A program made the translations under genes and the position numbers. From Wurfbainia villosa (taxonomy: Eukaryota > Streptophyta > Magnoliopsida > Zingiberales > Zingiberaceae): a stretch of DNA of 64,000 bases. Positions 12,643-23,605 of this stretch are shown one piece after another; the first letter of the stretch is position 1; every line of letters starts with the position of its first letter. The notes under the pieces were generated by a model. It had not been told where the DNA came from and made no database searches. It saw nothing but the letters and a program-made list of their open reading frames with translations. The stretch covers positions 43,458,658 to 43,522,657 of the forward strand of contig CM045990.1 in the NCBI GenBank assembly GCA_025175895.1. The letters are read 5' to 3'.

Positions 12643-15561
12643 TGTCATGCCCGAGGAGTCCATGAAAAAATCTGACATCTCCTGTATGAGTGACAAAACC
12701 AATTTTTATACAAGGCCTACACGACCACTATACATCGGTCAACACGACCGGAATCCAAACAACACACGCAGATAATAATAAGGCCTCAGGCCAACAAATC
12801 TAGGTAAACAAAAGTCTACACTAACTAGACTTACCCCTTCTATAATCTGGGCAGGAATACCCAACCAAACCAATCAAAATAAGATCCGACCAATGGTCCA
12901 CAAGGACCCCAAAAATCCACGAGTACATAAATCCATTTCCAAACCTAAACATATCTTCTATACAAAATTCAAACCATAACTCAAACAACTAATAAACTGT
13001 CACTACAAGGGGGGTATGGCAACTGGACTCTCCTGACAGCTTCATCCTGAAATAAAAATAAAACCACAGGGTAAGTTCAAAGAACTCAGCGGATATAGTC
13101 GATATGCAAAGTAAGGTATAACTAACAATAAAAATCATGCCAGTACAGTCTCTAATATAGGGTAAGCAAGAAAGAAATGCAAAAGGGACTGTACTCACCG
13201 GAATCTCCTACCCTGATATAGGAGTATGTGCCCTACTATAAGAGATAAAATCATCACCATATACGAATATGAATCTTGTATGCATGTCAATCATATGCAA
13301 CATCCAAGGCATCAATAAAAATGCAGCAAACACAATACAAATGCGATCCATGCAAAAATGCATGTCGTGCATATGACATGGTCACCCCTGACGCCAGTCA
13401 GCCACCTCACACGCGATGGTGAAGCCGAGTGGGTAGGGCTATGACAATTGTGCACTCTGCCATCACTGTTCCTGAGTGACCGAGTGGACAGGATGTTGTC
13501 GGAGTACACCTATCCTCCTGCCCCAAACAGAGTGGGGGAGCTAAGCTCTCATCTCCCGGTGTCATAGACCAGAGGAGGGATCCCTGCCCGCTACCACGCT
13601 GCCTCATCGCTACCCATGAGCGGACGGTGAGCTGATAGAGCAGCGCACACACCTCACGATGTACCACTAACTCATGAGTGGCGGTGTATGCAGCCATATC
13701 GTCAGGCTCAACAATAATGTAACCAAATCCGATGACATGCAATCATGCAAAAATGGTGCATGATACTAAAGCATGTAAATCCTACTCAAAATACCTATCC
13801 GAATAATATGTACAATCAATATGCACATATACATAATCCAAATAACTATGATCCAAGTCAAACAGGGAGATATAATCATATCCTATCACATGCATGTATC
13901 AAGTAGGCACCAAAAGCATACTAGGCATATAAACATGAAAAATTATTGTAAGCTATCCTAACTAGAATATCAACAATGACTATATCTAAAAGATAAATCA
14001 AAATACCCGCCTTACAAAAATATCCGCAAGAATGAAATCGTCACGACCGGGAACCTGCCTCGTGACCGAAACATGCATATAACATAACTATTGTTAAGCA
14101 CAAAAATGCAATCCTCCACTAAATCGAATACTTAATCGATTTCTTACATAATCCAATTAACCCAAATCAACTTCTAGTTTCACAAATTTATCTAACCCTT
14201 TCACAACCCTCACAACTCCCAATTACACCAATTTAGGGATCTAATCACCCTAATTGAATTCTCATCACAACCCAAAAAAATAGATCCACCCCCAAATCGA
14301 GCTTAAATCTCGATTAACTTTAGATCTAACATCATAATCATAACACACATTAGACCAACTATATAATAGTGTACATCCATAATGTATCCATATCTAAGCT
14401 TACCGAACAATAAACTCACAACCGACCCAGCTTCATCCACCCATCACAGTCAGCACGGTCGACACTCCTTCCTCACCGCCAGTTCACCCCACTGCACAAC
14501 CCCCTTTTGAGACCCAACATCGAACCTATAACATACGACCAAACTCTGTCCAGCCTACATCTTCACAGCCTACTCAACTGATCAACCTGCCACCGCTCCA
14601 ATCCATACCAATTACACTGAACAGAAAAGAAAGAGGGGAAATCAAGACTTATACCCGAAATTGGAGTTTTGCCGACTTCACTTCCCTTCCCTTGCTGCTG
14701 TTGAGATCATAAGTAGAGGCTGACGATGAATCGAACTCAACGAGATGAGGGTGATCCGCTCGATCGGGGAAAATAGAAGGAATCAGCAACTTCATCACTG
14801 AGCACTGAAAAGCCTCGGCCAGGTTCTTGGTGGCCTCTGCCGCCCAGGGAGTTCGACCTCGAATGTCGTGATGGTCGGATCCACAGCGTCAGCTTCTTCG
14901 TCAATGAGGCCTGGCGGCAGTGCGCGAGATCCGGCGACAGCAAAGGCCTCGAGCCGCGAGACCGCGCCCTCCAACTTGGCGACCAGTTCCTTCCAAGGTG
15001 GCAGTCGTGTGGGCAGTGAGTAAAAGAACCGATGGCGCTGGGGTAGCGACGCGAGCAAACAACGGCGGCGACGGGGGTTCGCGTGGAGAAACCGGCATAA
15101 ACGATGCACGGGGAAGAAGAAACCGCCTGCGGCGCAGGGGAAGGAAGAGAGAGTCGATGGTGGTCTTAGGCTCGGGAAGGCGGCTGCTCGTCGCCGGGCG
15201 AGCGGCGGTGTGCGGCGCGTGAGGAAAAGGGAAGTGCGGTGCGCAGAGAAGGTGACGGCAGAGGGCATTGGTGTGGCCGCAGTCGCGAGGAGAGAAGAAA
15301 CCGCAAGGAAGTGGGTGTCGAGCGCGGAGGGGAAAGAAAAATCGGGAAAAATAGAAAAAAAAAACCTAGGTTTTCTATTTAAAATCTTAGGTCAGACAAT
15401 CCAAACAGGCCTTTTAAAAGCCTATTTTTCTTATCCCCGTAAATATCTCGTACAAGCCCCGTTCAAATCCAAAAAAATTCCTAAAATTTCCTAAAAATCC
15501 CGAAAAATTTCCAGGATTATTTTTCCATTTAATTTAGTATTTTAAATTTCAGTATTTAACA
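12643..15561 (-). repeat. G1 5' LTR (right copy)
   Basis: 2919 bp and homologous to 6288-9311. Relative to the left copy it has a deletion of about 46 bp inside the CAP fragment and a rearranged patch near 13620-13740. The + strand end is ...TATTTAACA at 15561. Confidence 0.85.
14806..14996 (-). pseudogene. Captured CAP fragment, right LTR copy
   Basis: Same sequence as 8484-8719 on the minus strand (LEGAVSRLEAF, then DEEADAVDPTITTFEV). A deletion then removes the LGRLSAGADKIGG part and shifts the frame. Presence in both LTRs shows the capture predates this insertion. Confidence 0.75.
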
Positions 15562-16200
15562 CATCAGTCGACTGATGCTCATGATCAGTCGACTGATGTC
15601 CTAGCCGTTGGACTTTTCCAGCGTGGATTACACCGTTGTCTCACAACAACAGTGTGATCAGTCGATTGATGGTCCCGAGCAGTCGACTGATCGACTTTTT
15701 CCAGCACAGGTTGAAGTTATAAAAGGAGCTCGTGATGGAGAAAAAGTCATTCGGTTTTTTAGAGCTTTAGGGGCGATTTGTTGCTGCAAATCAGGTCTCC
15801 AAGTGCTAATCAAATAACCAAGCATTCAAGCAATCAAAAGCAAGAGTTGTAAAGTTTTTCTTTACTTGTCTTTCATATAAATTGTTGTAATTGCTTGTTT
15901 TAGTTTTTTACTGTTGTAAGATTACTTGTAAGGGGTTTCTCCGCCTCCGACTTGTGTCGAGAAGGAGTGTTTATCATAGTGGTGTGTGATTGGCATCGCT
16001 AGGGTTCGTACGAACCCAATTCGTGGAGTAGGAACCTTTCGGTTCCGAACCACGTTAAATATTTGTGTTTGCGTTGTTGTTTATTTCATTATTGCTTTCA
16101 TTACTATTCCGCTGCGCGCTAACGAAACTGTAGAAACAACCACAATCGAATTCCATCTACGAACGAACACTACGCTATTCACCCCCCTCTCGCAACGTCA
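15562..16200 (+). mobile_element. 3' LTR of element A, second part
   Basis: Resumes LTR A after G1. It contains several CAGTCGACTG palindromes (15565-15574, 15586-15595), TATAAAAG at 15718-15725 and the GGCGATTTGTTGCTGCAAATC inverted repeat common to the family. It ends near the CCCCCCTCT block, with a probable CA at 16199-16200. The exact end is uncertain because no partner TSD is in the window. Confidence 0.7.
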
Positions 16201-17199
16201 AATATCCTACAGATATCTCAAAATCCCATTTTCCCCCTTACGAGGAAAAATACCATCCATCATCCCATGATGGATACCTCCCCCTAAAGGTTTTTTCCCC
16301 CTTGACCATTGCACCAATAATGTCCTTGGGAAGTCCCTAAGCTAATAGGAACTCTAAACCATCAAAAATAAGGTCTAAAGTTCAACCTTGAACTTTTCAA
16401 CCCTTAAATTTGATACATAATCCTAACACCTCTCCTAATTCATATCCAATGGGTTTTCACCCTTTATAATGCTTCCCAAAGCATATCCTAAAGTTAAGAG
16501 TGGTTAGGGACCTTAACCGTAGCTGAACACGGAATAAACATACCTTGTTTTCCCGAAATCTGATTGACGATCGACTCTATCGAGATCGATCATTTTCATC
16601 ATCGATTGACTACCACCAAGGGCAATGATCGATAATCAAATTTCTGAATTTTAAAAATTCATAAATAATTATACGTATATCGAAAAATCATAAAAATTCA
16701 TACGTATAATACTTATGACCAATACAATGGGTGAAAAATGATAGAAAAAATATTTTACCCATAAAATACTGAAATTGATATAAAATTCAAAAGTAAAGAA
16801 AAACTTCTAAGTTTTAGCTCACTTTGTATCAACTTCATCAATGGTGATTGCTATCAAAAGATAAACTTCACCAAAGTTTTCTAAATTGATTTTAAAATAT
16901 TTTTGAAAATCTATATTGGATCATATTCCTTGGGCTTAATGTACATGACTTGTACACAAGCTTTCCCAATGATCCACAAATGAAATAAGATGAGTTTTAG
17001 TTCATCTAGATGTAAAAACTATGCACCTTGAACTTAACTCATATCCTAGCATCTCACATGTATCTAGGGTGTATAAATACACATACATGTCAATTTAATG
17101 TGAGATGTGGGTTTTGGTTCATCTTAAACTAAAGTCTCATGAATTTTCTAAGGCCACACTACTTGATTCCCTTATAAATGAGACTTCAAGTCATGCCAT
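16201..17199 (-). mobile_element. Internal 3' sequence of a second Sirevirus-like element (B), inverted
   Basis: On the minus strand it is homologous to 4340-5330 of element A, including the TTATAAGGGAATCAAGTAG block, the ATACATGTGAGATG block and the GGGGGAGG runs. No coding frame is present. It abuts the 3' end of LTR A head-to-head, so A may have inserted into it. Confidence 0.65.
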
Positions 17200-18626
17200 T
17201 GTAGAGGAAATATCGACTGCTAGAGGGGGTGAATAGCGTCGTGCTCGTGCGTGATGAAATTCATTTTGTGTTCGTCTACAAACTTCGTTAACGTGCAACG
17301 GAAATAGAAATAAAGCAATAACGAAATAAACAAACATGCAAACACAATTATTTAACGTGGTTCAGAACCGAACGGTTCCTACTCCACGGATTGAGCTCTA
17401 AAGAGCTCTAGCGATGCCACAAACACACCACTATGCAATAACTCCTTCTCGACACAAGTCGGAGGTGGAGAAATCTCGTACAATTGATTACAACAGTAAT
17501 ACGAAAAACAAACAAGCAAATACAATGCAAATATGAAAACAAGTAAAGAGAACTTTACAACACTTTGCTTTTTATTGCTTGAATGCTTGGTTGCTTGAAA
17601 TGAACTTGGAGACCCTGATTTGCAGCAGCAAATCACCCCAAAAGTACTCAAGAAACGCTATTGATTTCCTCCTCCACGAGCTCCATTTAAAGCTTCAACC
17701 TGTGCTGGAAATCACTGATCAGTCGACTGCTAGGGACCATCAGTCGATTGATGCCACTGTTGTCGTGAGACAATGGCTAGATCCGCGCTGGAAAAATCTA
17801 ACGGATCCATCATCAGTCGACTGATGGATCCTTCACTCTACTGCTTCCCCCGCAGTCGAGTCTTGACTCCATTCTGTGCCAGAATTCTCGAGCACCACCG
17901 ATCGATCACAATATCGCCGATCGCTACTAATCGATCCGATTGCCCACCTCGATAAATGATCGCTAGGCTAATTACCATAGTCAAACCCTAGTTGACTCAC
18001 GCCAGTTGACTGCCACATGGCACCAGTCGACTGGCACACCTCAAACATGAGGTTTAAACCCAAGTATGGCTCCCCCATACTTGCTAGACCACCCTTAGCC
18101 TAGACCTAAGCCTTCTAGCCACCTCCATCAGCCTCACACCTCTCGGATCTCTCCAAGTCATCCATGACTTGTTCATCCATTGCGCTAGCCTTCAGATGCT
18201 TCCATCAGCTATGTCATGCTAACAGTGTCTACACCGCCAAGGCACATTAGACTTACGCTGTCAAGACTCCGCTTGGACTTTACGCCGCCAACCATTGGAC
18301 TTATGCTGCCAAGACTCCCGCTTGGACTTTACGCTGTCAATATCAAACCCCTTGGACTTTTCAAATTCTAAGACTCAAGCTTGGACTTCCCTTGCCAATC
18401 CATGTTGGACTTTCCATAGCAAGATCCATGCTTGGACTTTTCCTTGCCAACCCATGTTGGACTTTCCATTGCCAAGACTCATGCTTGGACTTTCCCTTGC
18501 CAAGTACCAAAGACTTGGACTTTCCCATGACAATCACATTGTCATATGTTTTTGTCGAACATCAAAACATCTCTCGAGTCAAGCTCGAGTCCTGGTCAAT
18601 CGTGACCTGGGCCGATTGCACCAACA
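17200..18626 (-). mobile_element. LTR B (Sirevirus-like family), minus strand
   Basis: 1427 bp. Read on the minus strand it begins TGTTGGTGCAATCGGCCC at 18626, passes the AAGTCCAA repeats (18236-18535) and ends near CCTCTACA at 17200. The flanks (GCCAT left, TAATT right) do not match, so it is not a simple solo insertion. No primer binding site follows the LTR. Confidence 0.7.
18236..18535 (-). repeat. AAGTCCAA-type tandem repeats in LTR B
   Basis: About nine degenerate units of roughly 30-40 bp with CTTGGACTTT on the + strand. They generate long spurious ORFs in more than one frame. Confidence 0.75.
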
Positions 18627-18917
18627 TAATTCTCCTAGGATATACAATAAATCCTTAGGAATTGATTTAGCTAACATTAACATTATCTTTTTTATTAATT
18701 TTATATTTCTGATTTTGCTCCTCGATCCATTTCTTATTCTTGAGAACTTTTCCTTTCTTGTCCTCAGGGGGATCAAATCCATGCACAATGCAAAGCCAAT
18801 TGTCAAAATTGTTCATTAAAAAAATGTCATCCTACCTTTCCAGTAAATGAAGTCTTCGTCGTCGAATATAGGTGGAACTGTGATGTCGTAGCCTAATCCA
18901 TCATTAGGTAGCTCCAT
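18627..18917 (-). pseudogene. Sirevirus-like gag N-terminus (element C), truncated
   Basis: The minus-strand ATG at 18915-18917 opens a frame with PPIFDDEDFIYWKGRM, then (after a frame break at a T run) a WL..GFDPPEDKKGK-like segment. This matches the start of Copia/Sirevirus Gag proteins (FDxxDFxxWKxRM, then GFxxPxDxKG). It lies 50 bp after the primer binding site, as expected. It is cut at 18627 by the edge of LTR B, so only about 95 codons remain, with stops after the T run. Gag would form virus-like particles in the cytoplasm; this fragment cannot. Confidence 0.7.
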
Positions 18918-18968
18918 CTTCCTCTAGTGCTTTGCTCCCTCGGTTGTTAATCTTTGAAGAGCACCCTC

Positions 18969-18980
18969 ACGTTGATACCA
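18969..18980 (-). promoter_or_regulatory. Primer binding site of element C (initiator tRNA-Met type)
   Basis: The minus strand reads TGGTATCAACGT, two bases after the LTR end. The first eight bases match the usual TGGTATCAGAGC site. This defines C as a minus-strand element with its 5' LTR on the right. Confidence 0.7.
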
Positions 18981-19604
18981 CTTGTTGGGGATCATTTGAT
19001 GTGCTAGAGGGGGTGAATAGCAATTCGTCGATTTCACTTCGATTCGTGTCGTGCGCTTGTCTACAAGATATTAGTGCGCAGCAAAATATATAAAAAAATG
19101 CACAAACTAAAATACACCACAAGCACAACTCCAAGATATATGTGATTCGGAACCTATGATTCCTACTCCGCGGTGAGCCCTAGTGCCCACACCACTATAA
19201 TTCTCTCCTTCTTAACAACACGCTGGAGGTGGAGAAGCCTCGTACAAAAGAGTTTACAATAAAATACAACAAGCTATGCAATGTAATAAGCAAAATACAA
19301 TTAAAGAAAATTTAACACAACAACACTTTTAATTGCTTGCTTGTTGATTGCTTTAGATTGCTCATGAAGGTATGGAATGAAACATCACTTCCCCTTCAAA
19401 ATATCCTAAAAAATTGCTATCAAAATCCTCCCTTTGCTGCTTCTTTTATAACATGCATCGGGCTAAATTTTTGCCTAGTAGTCGACTGTCAAAAGGCACC
19501 AGTCGGTTGCTTGCTTATTTATTGTCTCACAATGGACTAATCTATGTTAGATTGCTCCAACGGATACCCTAGCAATTGACTACCCTTACTTACAGTCGAC
19601 TACT

Positions 19605-21244
19605 TGTTGGTGCAATCGGCTCAGGTCACGATTGACCAGACTCGAGTTTGACTCGAGCAGTATTTTGATATTTGACAAAATGTATGACAATGTGATTGTC
19701 ATGGGAAAATCCAAGTCATGGGTACTTGACATGGAAAGTCCAAGCATGAGTCTTGGCAAAGGAAATTCCAAGTCATGGTTACTTGACATGGAAAGTCCAA
19801 GTGAGACACTTGGTAATGGAAAAGTCCAACATGGGTTGACATGGAAAGTCCAAGCATGGGTCTTGACAAGGGAAAGTCCAAACTTGAATTTTGACAATTG
19901 GAAAGTCCAACATGGGTTGACATGGAAAGTCCAAGCATGTGTTTTGGCAAGGGAAAGTCCAAGCTTGAGTCTTGGCAAATGGAAAGTCCAACATGGGGTT
20001 GGCAAGTGAAGTCCAAGGGTTGATATTGGCAACGTAAAGTCCAAGCAGGAGTCTTGACAGCATAAGTCCAATGGTTGGCGGCGTAAAGTCCAAGCGGTAG
20101 TCTTGGCAGCGTAAGCTCAATGTGCCTTGGCGGTGTAGATCAGCTTAGCATGACAATAGTCGATGGAAGCACCATAAGGTTAGTGTATGGATGAACAAGT
20201 CATGAATGACTTGGAGGGATCTGATAGGCGTGAGGTTGACAGAGGTGGCTAGAAGGCTTAGGTCTAGACTAAGGGTGGTCTAACAAGTATGAGAGCATCA
20301 TACTTGGGGTTGAATATCATGGTTGAGATTATCAATCGACTGGGGCTTTAGACCAGTTGCTTGGTCAAGTGTTTTGACACTTAGCAGTCGAGTTGACTTT
20401 TTGGCAATCGACTAGGATTATGACCAGTCGACTGTCGTGAGTCGACTAGGGTTCGACTATGGCAAAAGGCCATGGCAGTCGACTGCCAGCATTGGACAGT
20501 CAACTGTCATGGATGGAAGTTGACTGTTAGTCGAGGTTATGGGAGCAGAATGCTCAGTAGCCGACTGGTCAGTTAGCTACGACCTCGACAGTCGACTGAT
20601 GGGTAATGATAGTCGACTGTCAGTGTATCTGTTGGCTTGAATACCAACGTGGATTAAGTCCATTGTGAGACAACGGTACTGTTGGCAGTCGACTAGGACC
20701 TTATGACAGTCGACTGTCAAGCGCAAATCTAGCCCGAATACAGGTTATAAAAGCAGCTCGTGGAGGAGGATTTGGTAGCGATTTCTTGGGCGATTTTGAG
20801 GCGATTTGCTGGTGCAAATCAGGGTCATCAAGCTCGGTTCAAGTAATCAATAAGCAAGCTTCCAAAAGATCTTTTGTAAAGTGTTCTTTACATTCTTTTG
20901 TGTATTTCATTTGTATTTGCTTGTTTATTTCTTGTATTACTTTTGTAATCGTTGTAAGAGGGTTCTCCGTCTTTGACTTGTTGCCGAGAATGAGTATTTG
21001 ATTATTAGTGGTGTTTGGCATCGCTAGAGCTCATTTGAGCTCAACCCGTGGAGTTGGAACCCTAAGGTTCCGAACTATGTTATATCGCTTTGTGTTGTGA
21101 TTGTGTTTGTGTCTTTGTTTTTGTTATTGCTATTATATACATTCCGTTGCGCATAATAAGTTTTGTAGAGACGAACACGATCGAATTCCATCAATGGACG
21201 ATCACGCCATTCACCCCCCTCTAGCGCTCACCAACGTTTCAACA
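19605..21244 (+). mobile_element. Solo LTR D (Sirevirus-like), nested in LTR C
   Basis: 1640 bp from TGTTGGTGCAATCGG to ACGTTTCAACA, with identical CTACT flanks at 19600-19604 and 21245-21249. TATAAAAG at 20746-20753 marks a probable LTR promoter. It belongs to the same family as its host LTR but is inserted in the opposite orientation. It is the cleanest reference LTR of this family in the window. Confidence 0.9.
19726..20110 (+). repeat. AAGTCCAA tandem repeats in LTR D
   Basis: Around a dozen degenerate units (GGAAAGTCCAAGCATGGGTC-like) of about 30-40 bp. Open frames on both strands across this array are by-products of the repeat. Confidence 0.8.
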
Positions 21245-21629
21245 CTACTAAGCCAGTAGTCGACTGCCCAATCGACTATGCAACATTTTGTGCCGCCCGC
21301 CTTATGACTAATCGATGAGCCTTAGTCGACTCCGACCGATCGTGGTCTTAATCGATCATTGCCCGAGTCAACTAGGCCTTTCGACTGTCAAACACTTGGC
21401 TAGTCGACTGGTCCATAATCCCAGTCTACTGGTAAACCTTAAACATGAGGTTTAACCCAAGTATGATTCCCTCATACTTGATCGACCACTCTTAGCCTAG
21501 ATCTAAACCTTCTAGGCACCTCTATGAGCCTCACGCTCTCAGGGTCCATTCGAGTCCTCCATGACTCCTTTACTCTTCGCGTTAGCCTTTAGGTGCTTCC
21601 ATCGACTATGTTATGCTAACCGAGTCTTT

Positions 21630-22010
21630 TACTAAGATCCATTTAGACTTATGCCGCCAAGATTCCATGCTTGGACTGTACACTGCCAAAATCTCACCCT
21701 TGGACTTCCTTGCCAAGGTCCGCTTAGACTTTACGTCACCAAAATTACATACTTGGACTTATGCTGCCAAAACCTTACCCTTGGAGTTGCTTGCCAAGAT
21801 CCATTTGGACTTATGCCACCAAGACTATTCTTGGACTTTCTATGCCAAGTATCCAAACTTGGGCTTTCCATGCCAAGTATCCAAACTTAGACTTCCCTTG
21901 CCAAGATCATTCTTGAACTTTCCATGCCAAGTATCCAGACTTGGACTTCCATTGCCAAGACCATTCTTTGACTTTCCATGCCAAGTATTCAAACTTAGAC
22001 TTCCGAGGTT
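21630..22010 (-). repeat. AAGTCCAA tandem repeats in LTR C
   Basis: About ten degenerate units, read as (A)CTTGGACTT(T/A) on the + strand. Same array as in D, with its own copy number. Confidence 0.7.
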
Positions 22011-22204
22011 GATTGCTCCAATAATCTTCCCCAAATAGTCTCCCTCATATGACTTTGGATATCCCAATCATCCACTAGTTATATGGTCAAACCATATTAT
22101 CAAATAATGGTCAAATCCATTGTTAATCTCTTGTCAAACATCAAAATCCTACTCGAGTCCCACTTGATTCTGATCAGTTATAGTCTGGGTCGATTGCACC
22201 AACA

Positions 22205-22690
22205 GAAAAGAATCTCTAAAATGGAGTTCTACAAAATGACAGTTAGACCTGCTATACTATATGACGTTGAATGTTGGGCTACGACTCGAGCACATGAGCA
22301 AAAGATGAGGGTTACAGAGATGAAGATATTAAGGTGGATGTGTGGACATACGAGGATGAACAAAATAAGAAATGAGAGCATTAGAGAAAAAATTGAAGAT
22401 GTATTTATTGAGAAAAAATTATGAGAGACACGTTTAAGGTGTACAAACATATAATTAGATGATCAATAAATATTTTAGTTAGGCAAAATGAAACGATGAC
22501 AAATACTCACATTAAAAGAGGAAGTGGAAGAAAAAAAAAGACGACTTGGTTACAACAATAAAATAAAATAAAATTTATTTAAATATAGATAATGATATAG
22601 TAGAGAATAGAGTTTAATGACGCAAAAAGATTCATATAGCCGATCCCACCTAAAGAGATAAGACTTGGTTGTTATTTTTAATAAAAAATT
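22205..22690 (+). pseudogene. LINE reverse transcriptase C-terminus and 3' end (RTE-like), 5'-truncated
   Basis: The + strand translation shows MEFYKMTVRPAILYDVECW, then KMRVTEMKILRWMCGHTR and KIRNESIREK. This is the conserved C-terminal block of plant LINE ORF2 proteins (VRPAxLYGxECW, EMRMLRWMCG). Stops follow (22422-22424 and later), and a RKRFI.ADP-like end is readable near 22625-22650. The 3' tail TTGGTTGTTATTTTTA resembles plant RTE ends. It starts exactly at the outer edge of LTR C, consistent with a 5'-truncated copy at or near that junction. No activity is expected. Confidence 0.8.
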
Positions 22691-23190
22691 ATGTTGATCG
22701 TAACCATTCTATAATACAAATTACTATAGAAGTATTTAAAAATAATACTCGATCAAGTTTACAGATGAAGTTTTACTCTATTGTATAGACCGAGGCTTAA
22801 TTTCTAACTATTCCATAGACTTGGCCATTGTAGACCAATGCAAGTATTGTTATCATAAGATTTTTAACTTTCAAAACATTTGCACTATCGCGATACAGCT
22901 TAACTATGGACCGCTTGAGTCTCTTCCATTGTTGTGCAAGACTCTAAGAGAGATCGAAAAGTTGCATCGGCAACTTTTTGCATCATTTGTTAATTAGAAC
23001 TGTGGCTTTAAAAAGAGTCCAGCTTATCTATTAGATCAAGTCCTATACTCGTACCGAACTTGCAATTATATATATAGTATAATAGTACACACACACAAAA
23101 ACATATATATGTATTCCATTAATTAGTTTTAGTGTGTATATATCCACGTACATAACTTGTAATAATTAATTGAACCATTGAAAACTATTG
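22691..23190. other. AT-rich interval without recognised gene
   Basis: No coding potential. It contains a short (TA)n/(CA)n microsatellite near 23065-23110. It is followed by AAAAC, the left TSD of Copia X. Confidence 0.5.
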
Positions 23191-23195
23191 AAAAC

Positions 23196-23605
23196 TGTTG
23201 GTGGTTAAAGCATCTGATTATCCTAATTTAAGAAATAAAGATAAAAGAATCGATAATGCAGATTTAAAATAAAAACTTACAGAGATTTCTTTGGCACTGT
23301 AGGAGATTGCTTGCCATCTGAGGGTCAATCACACTGGAAAGATCCTCCTCCTTCACGAGCTAAGATCGCAGTCGCGCCTTGGTGTTCTTTACTCTCGTTG
23401 ATCTCTCCGACAGAACTTCGACACACACGACACTCTCAGCCAAACCGCTCAGTTCGTCCAACTCTTTCAGCCAACCTTGCTGCTTTGGACGATCCCTCCT
23501 TTAAATAGGAGTTTGGACGCTTCCACATTGTGGAGAACTGCACACACTCCTTTGAGTGCGTGTGCAGGCTCGTGCGTGGTTACTACGCGTCCAAAATATG
23601 TCACA
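23196..23605 (-). repeat. 3' LTR of Copia X
   Basis: Matches the right LTR from TGTTGGTGGTTAAAGCATC through the TTTAAATAGGAGTTTGGACGC block (a possible TATA region on the minus strand). The inner boundary is uncertain because it diverges from the right LTR after GGTTACT; CA at 23604-23605 is my best estimate. Confidence 0.75.

Larger units (their letters stand above)
6288..15561 (-). mobile_element. G1: Tekay-like Ty3/gypsy element, non-autonomous
   Basis: Two about 3-kb LTRs (6288-9311 and 12643-15561) in the same orientation flank 3.3 kb of internal DNA. On the minus strand the LTR begins TGTTAAATACTG and ends GCGTGACA. Flanks are CATAA (6283-6287) and CATCA (15562-15566), a TSD with one change. 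The only recognisable protein is a broken integrase next to the 3' LTR, and its type points to the Tekay/Del chromovirus lineage. No gag, protease or reverse transcriptase was found. The element is inserted in LTR A. Confidence 0.85.
18983..22204 (-). mobile_element. 5' LTR of element C, interrupted by solo LTR D
   Basis: Minus-strand start TGTTGGTGCAATCGAC at 22204, end GATCCCCAACA at 18983. Without D and one TSD copy it is about 1.58 kb. Homologous to LTRs A, B and D; it keeps the AAGTCCAA array (about 21640-22000) and palindromes. Confidence 0.8.

Noticed and set aside
17200..18626. LTR B as a clean solo LTR
   Set aside because: The flanking five bases (GCCAT and TAATT) do not match.
18295..18819. 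174-codon frame of repeated WTF/LDFP-type peptides
   Set aside because: Produced by the AAGTCCAA tandem array of LTR B. Similar frames appear on both strands of the other arrays.
19586..20120. Overlapping frames on both strands in solo LTR D
   Set aside because: Same tandem array; simultaneous open frames in several phases mark a repeat, not genes.
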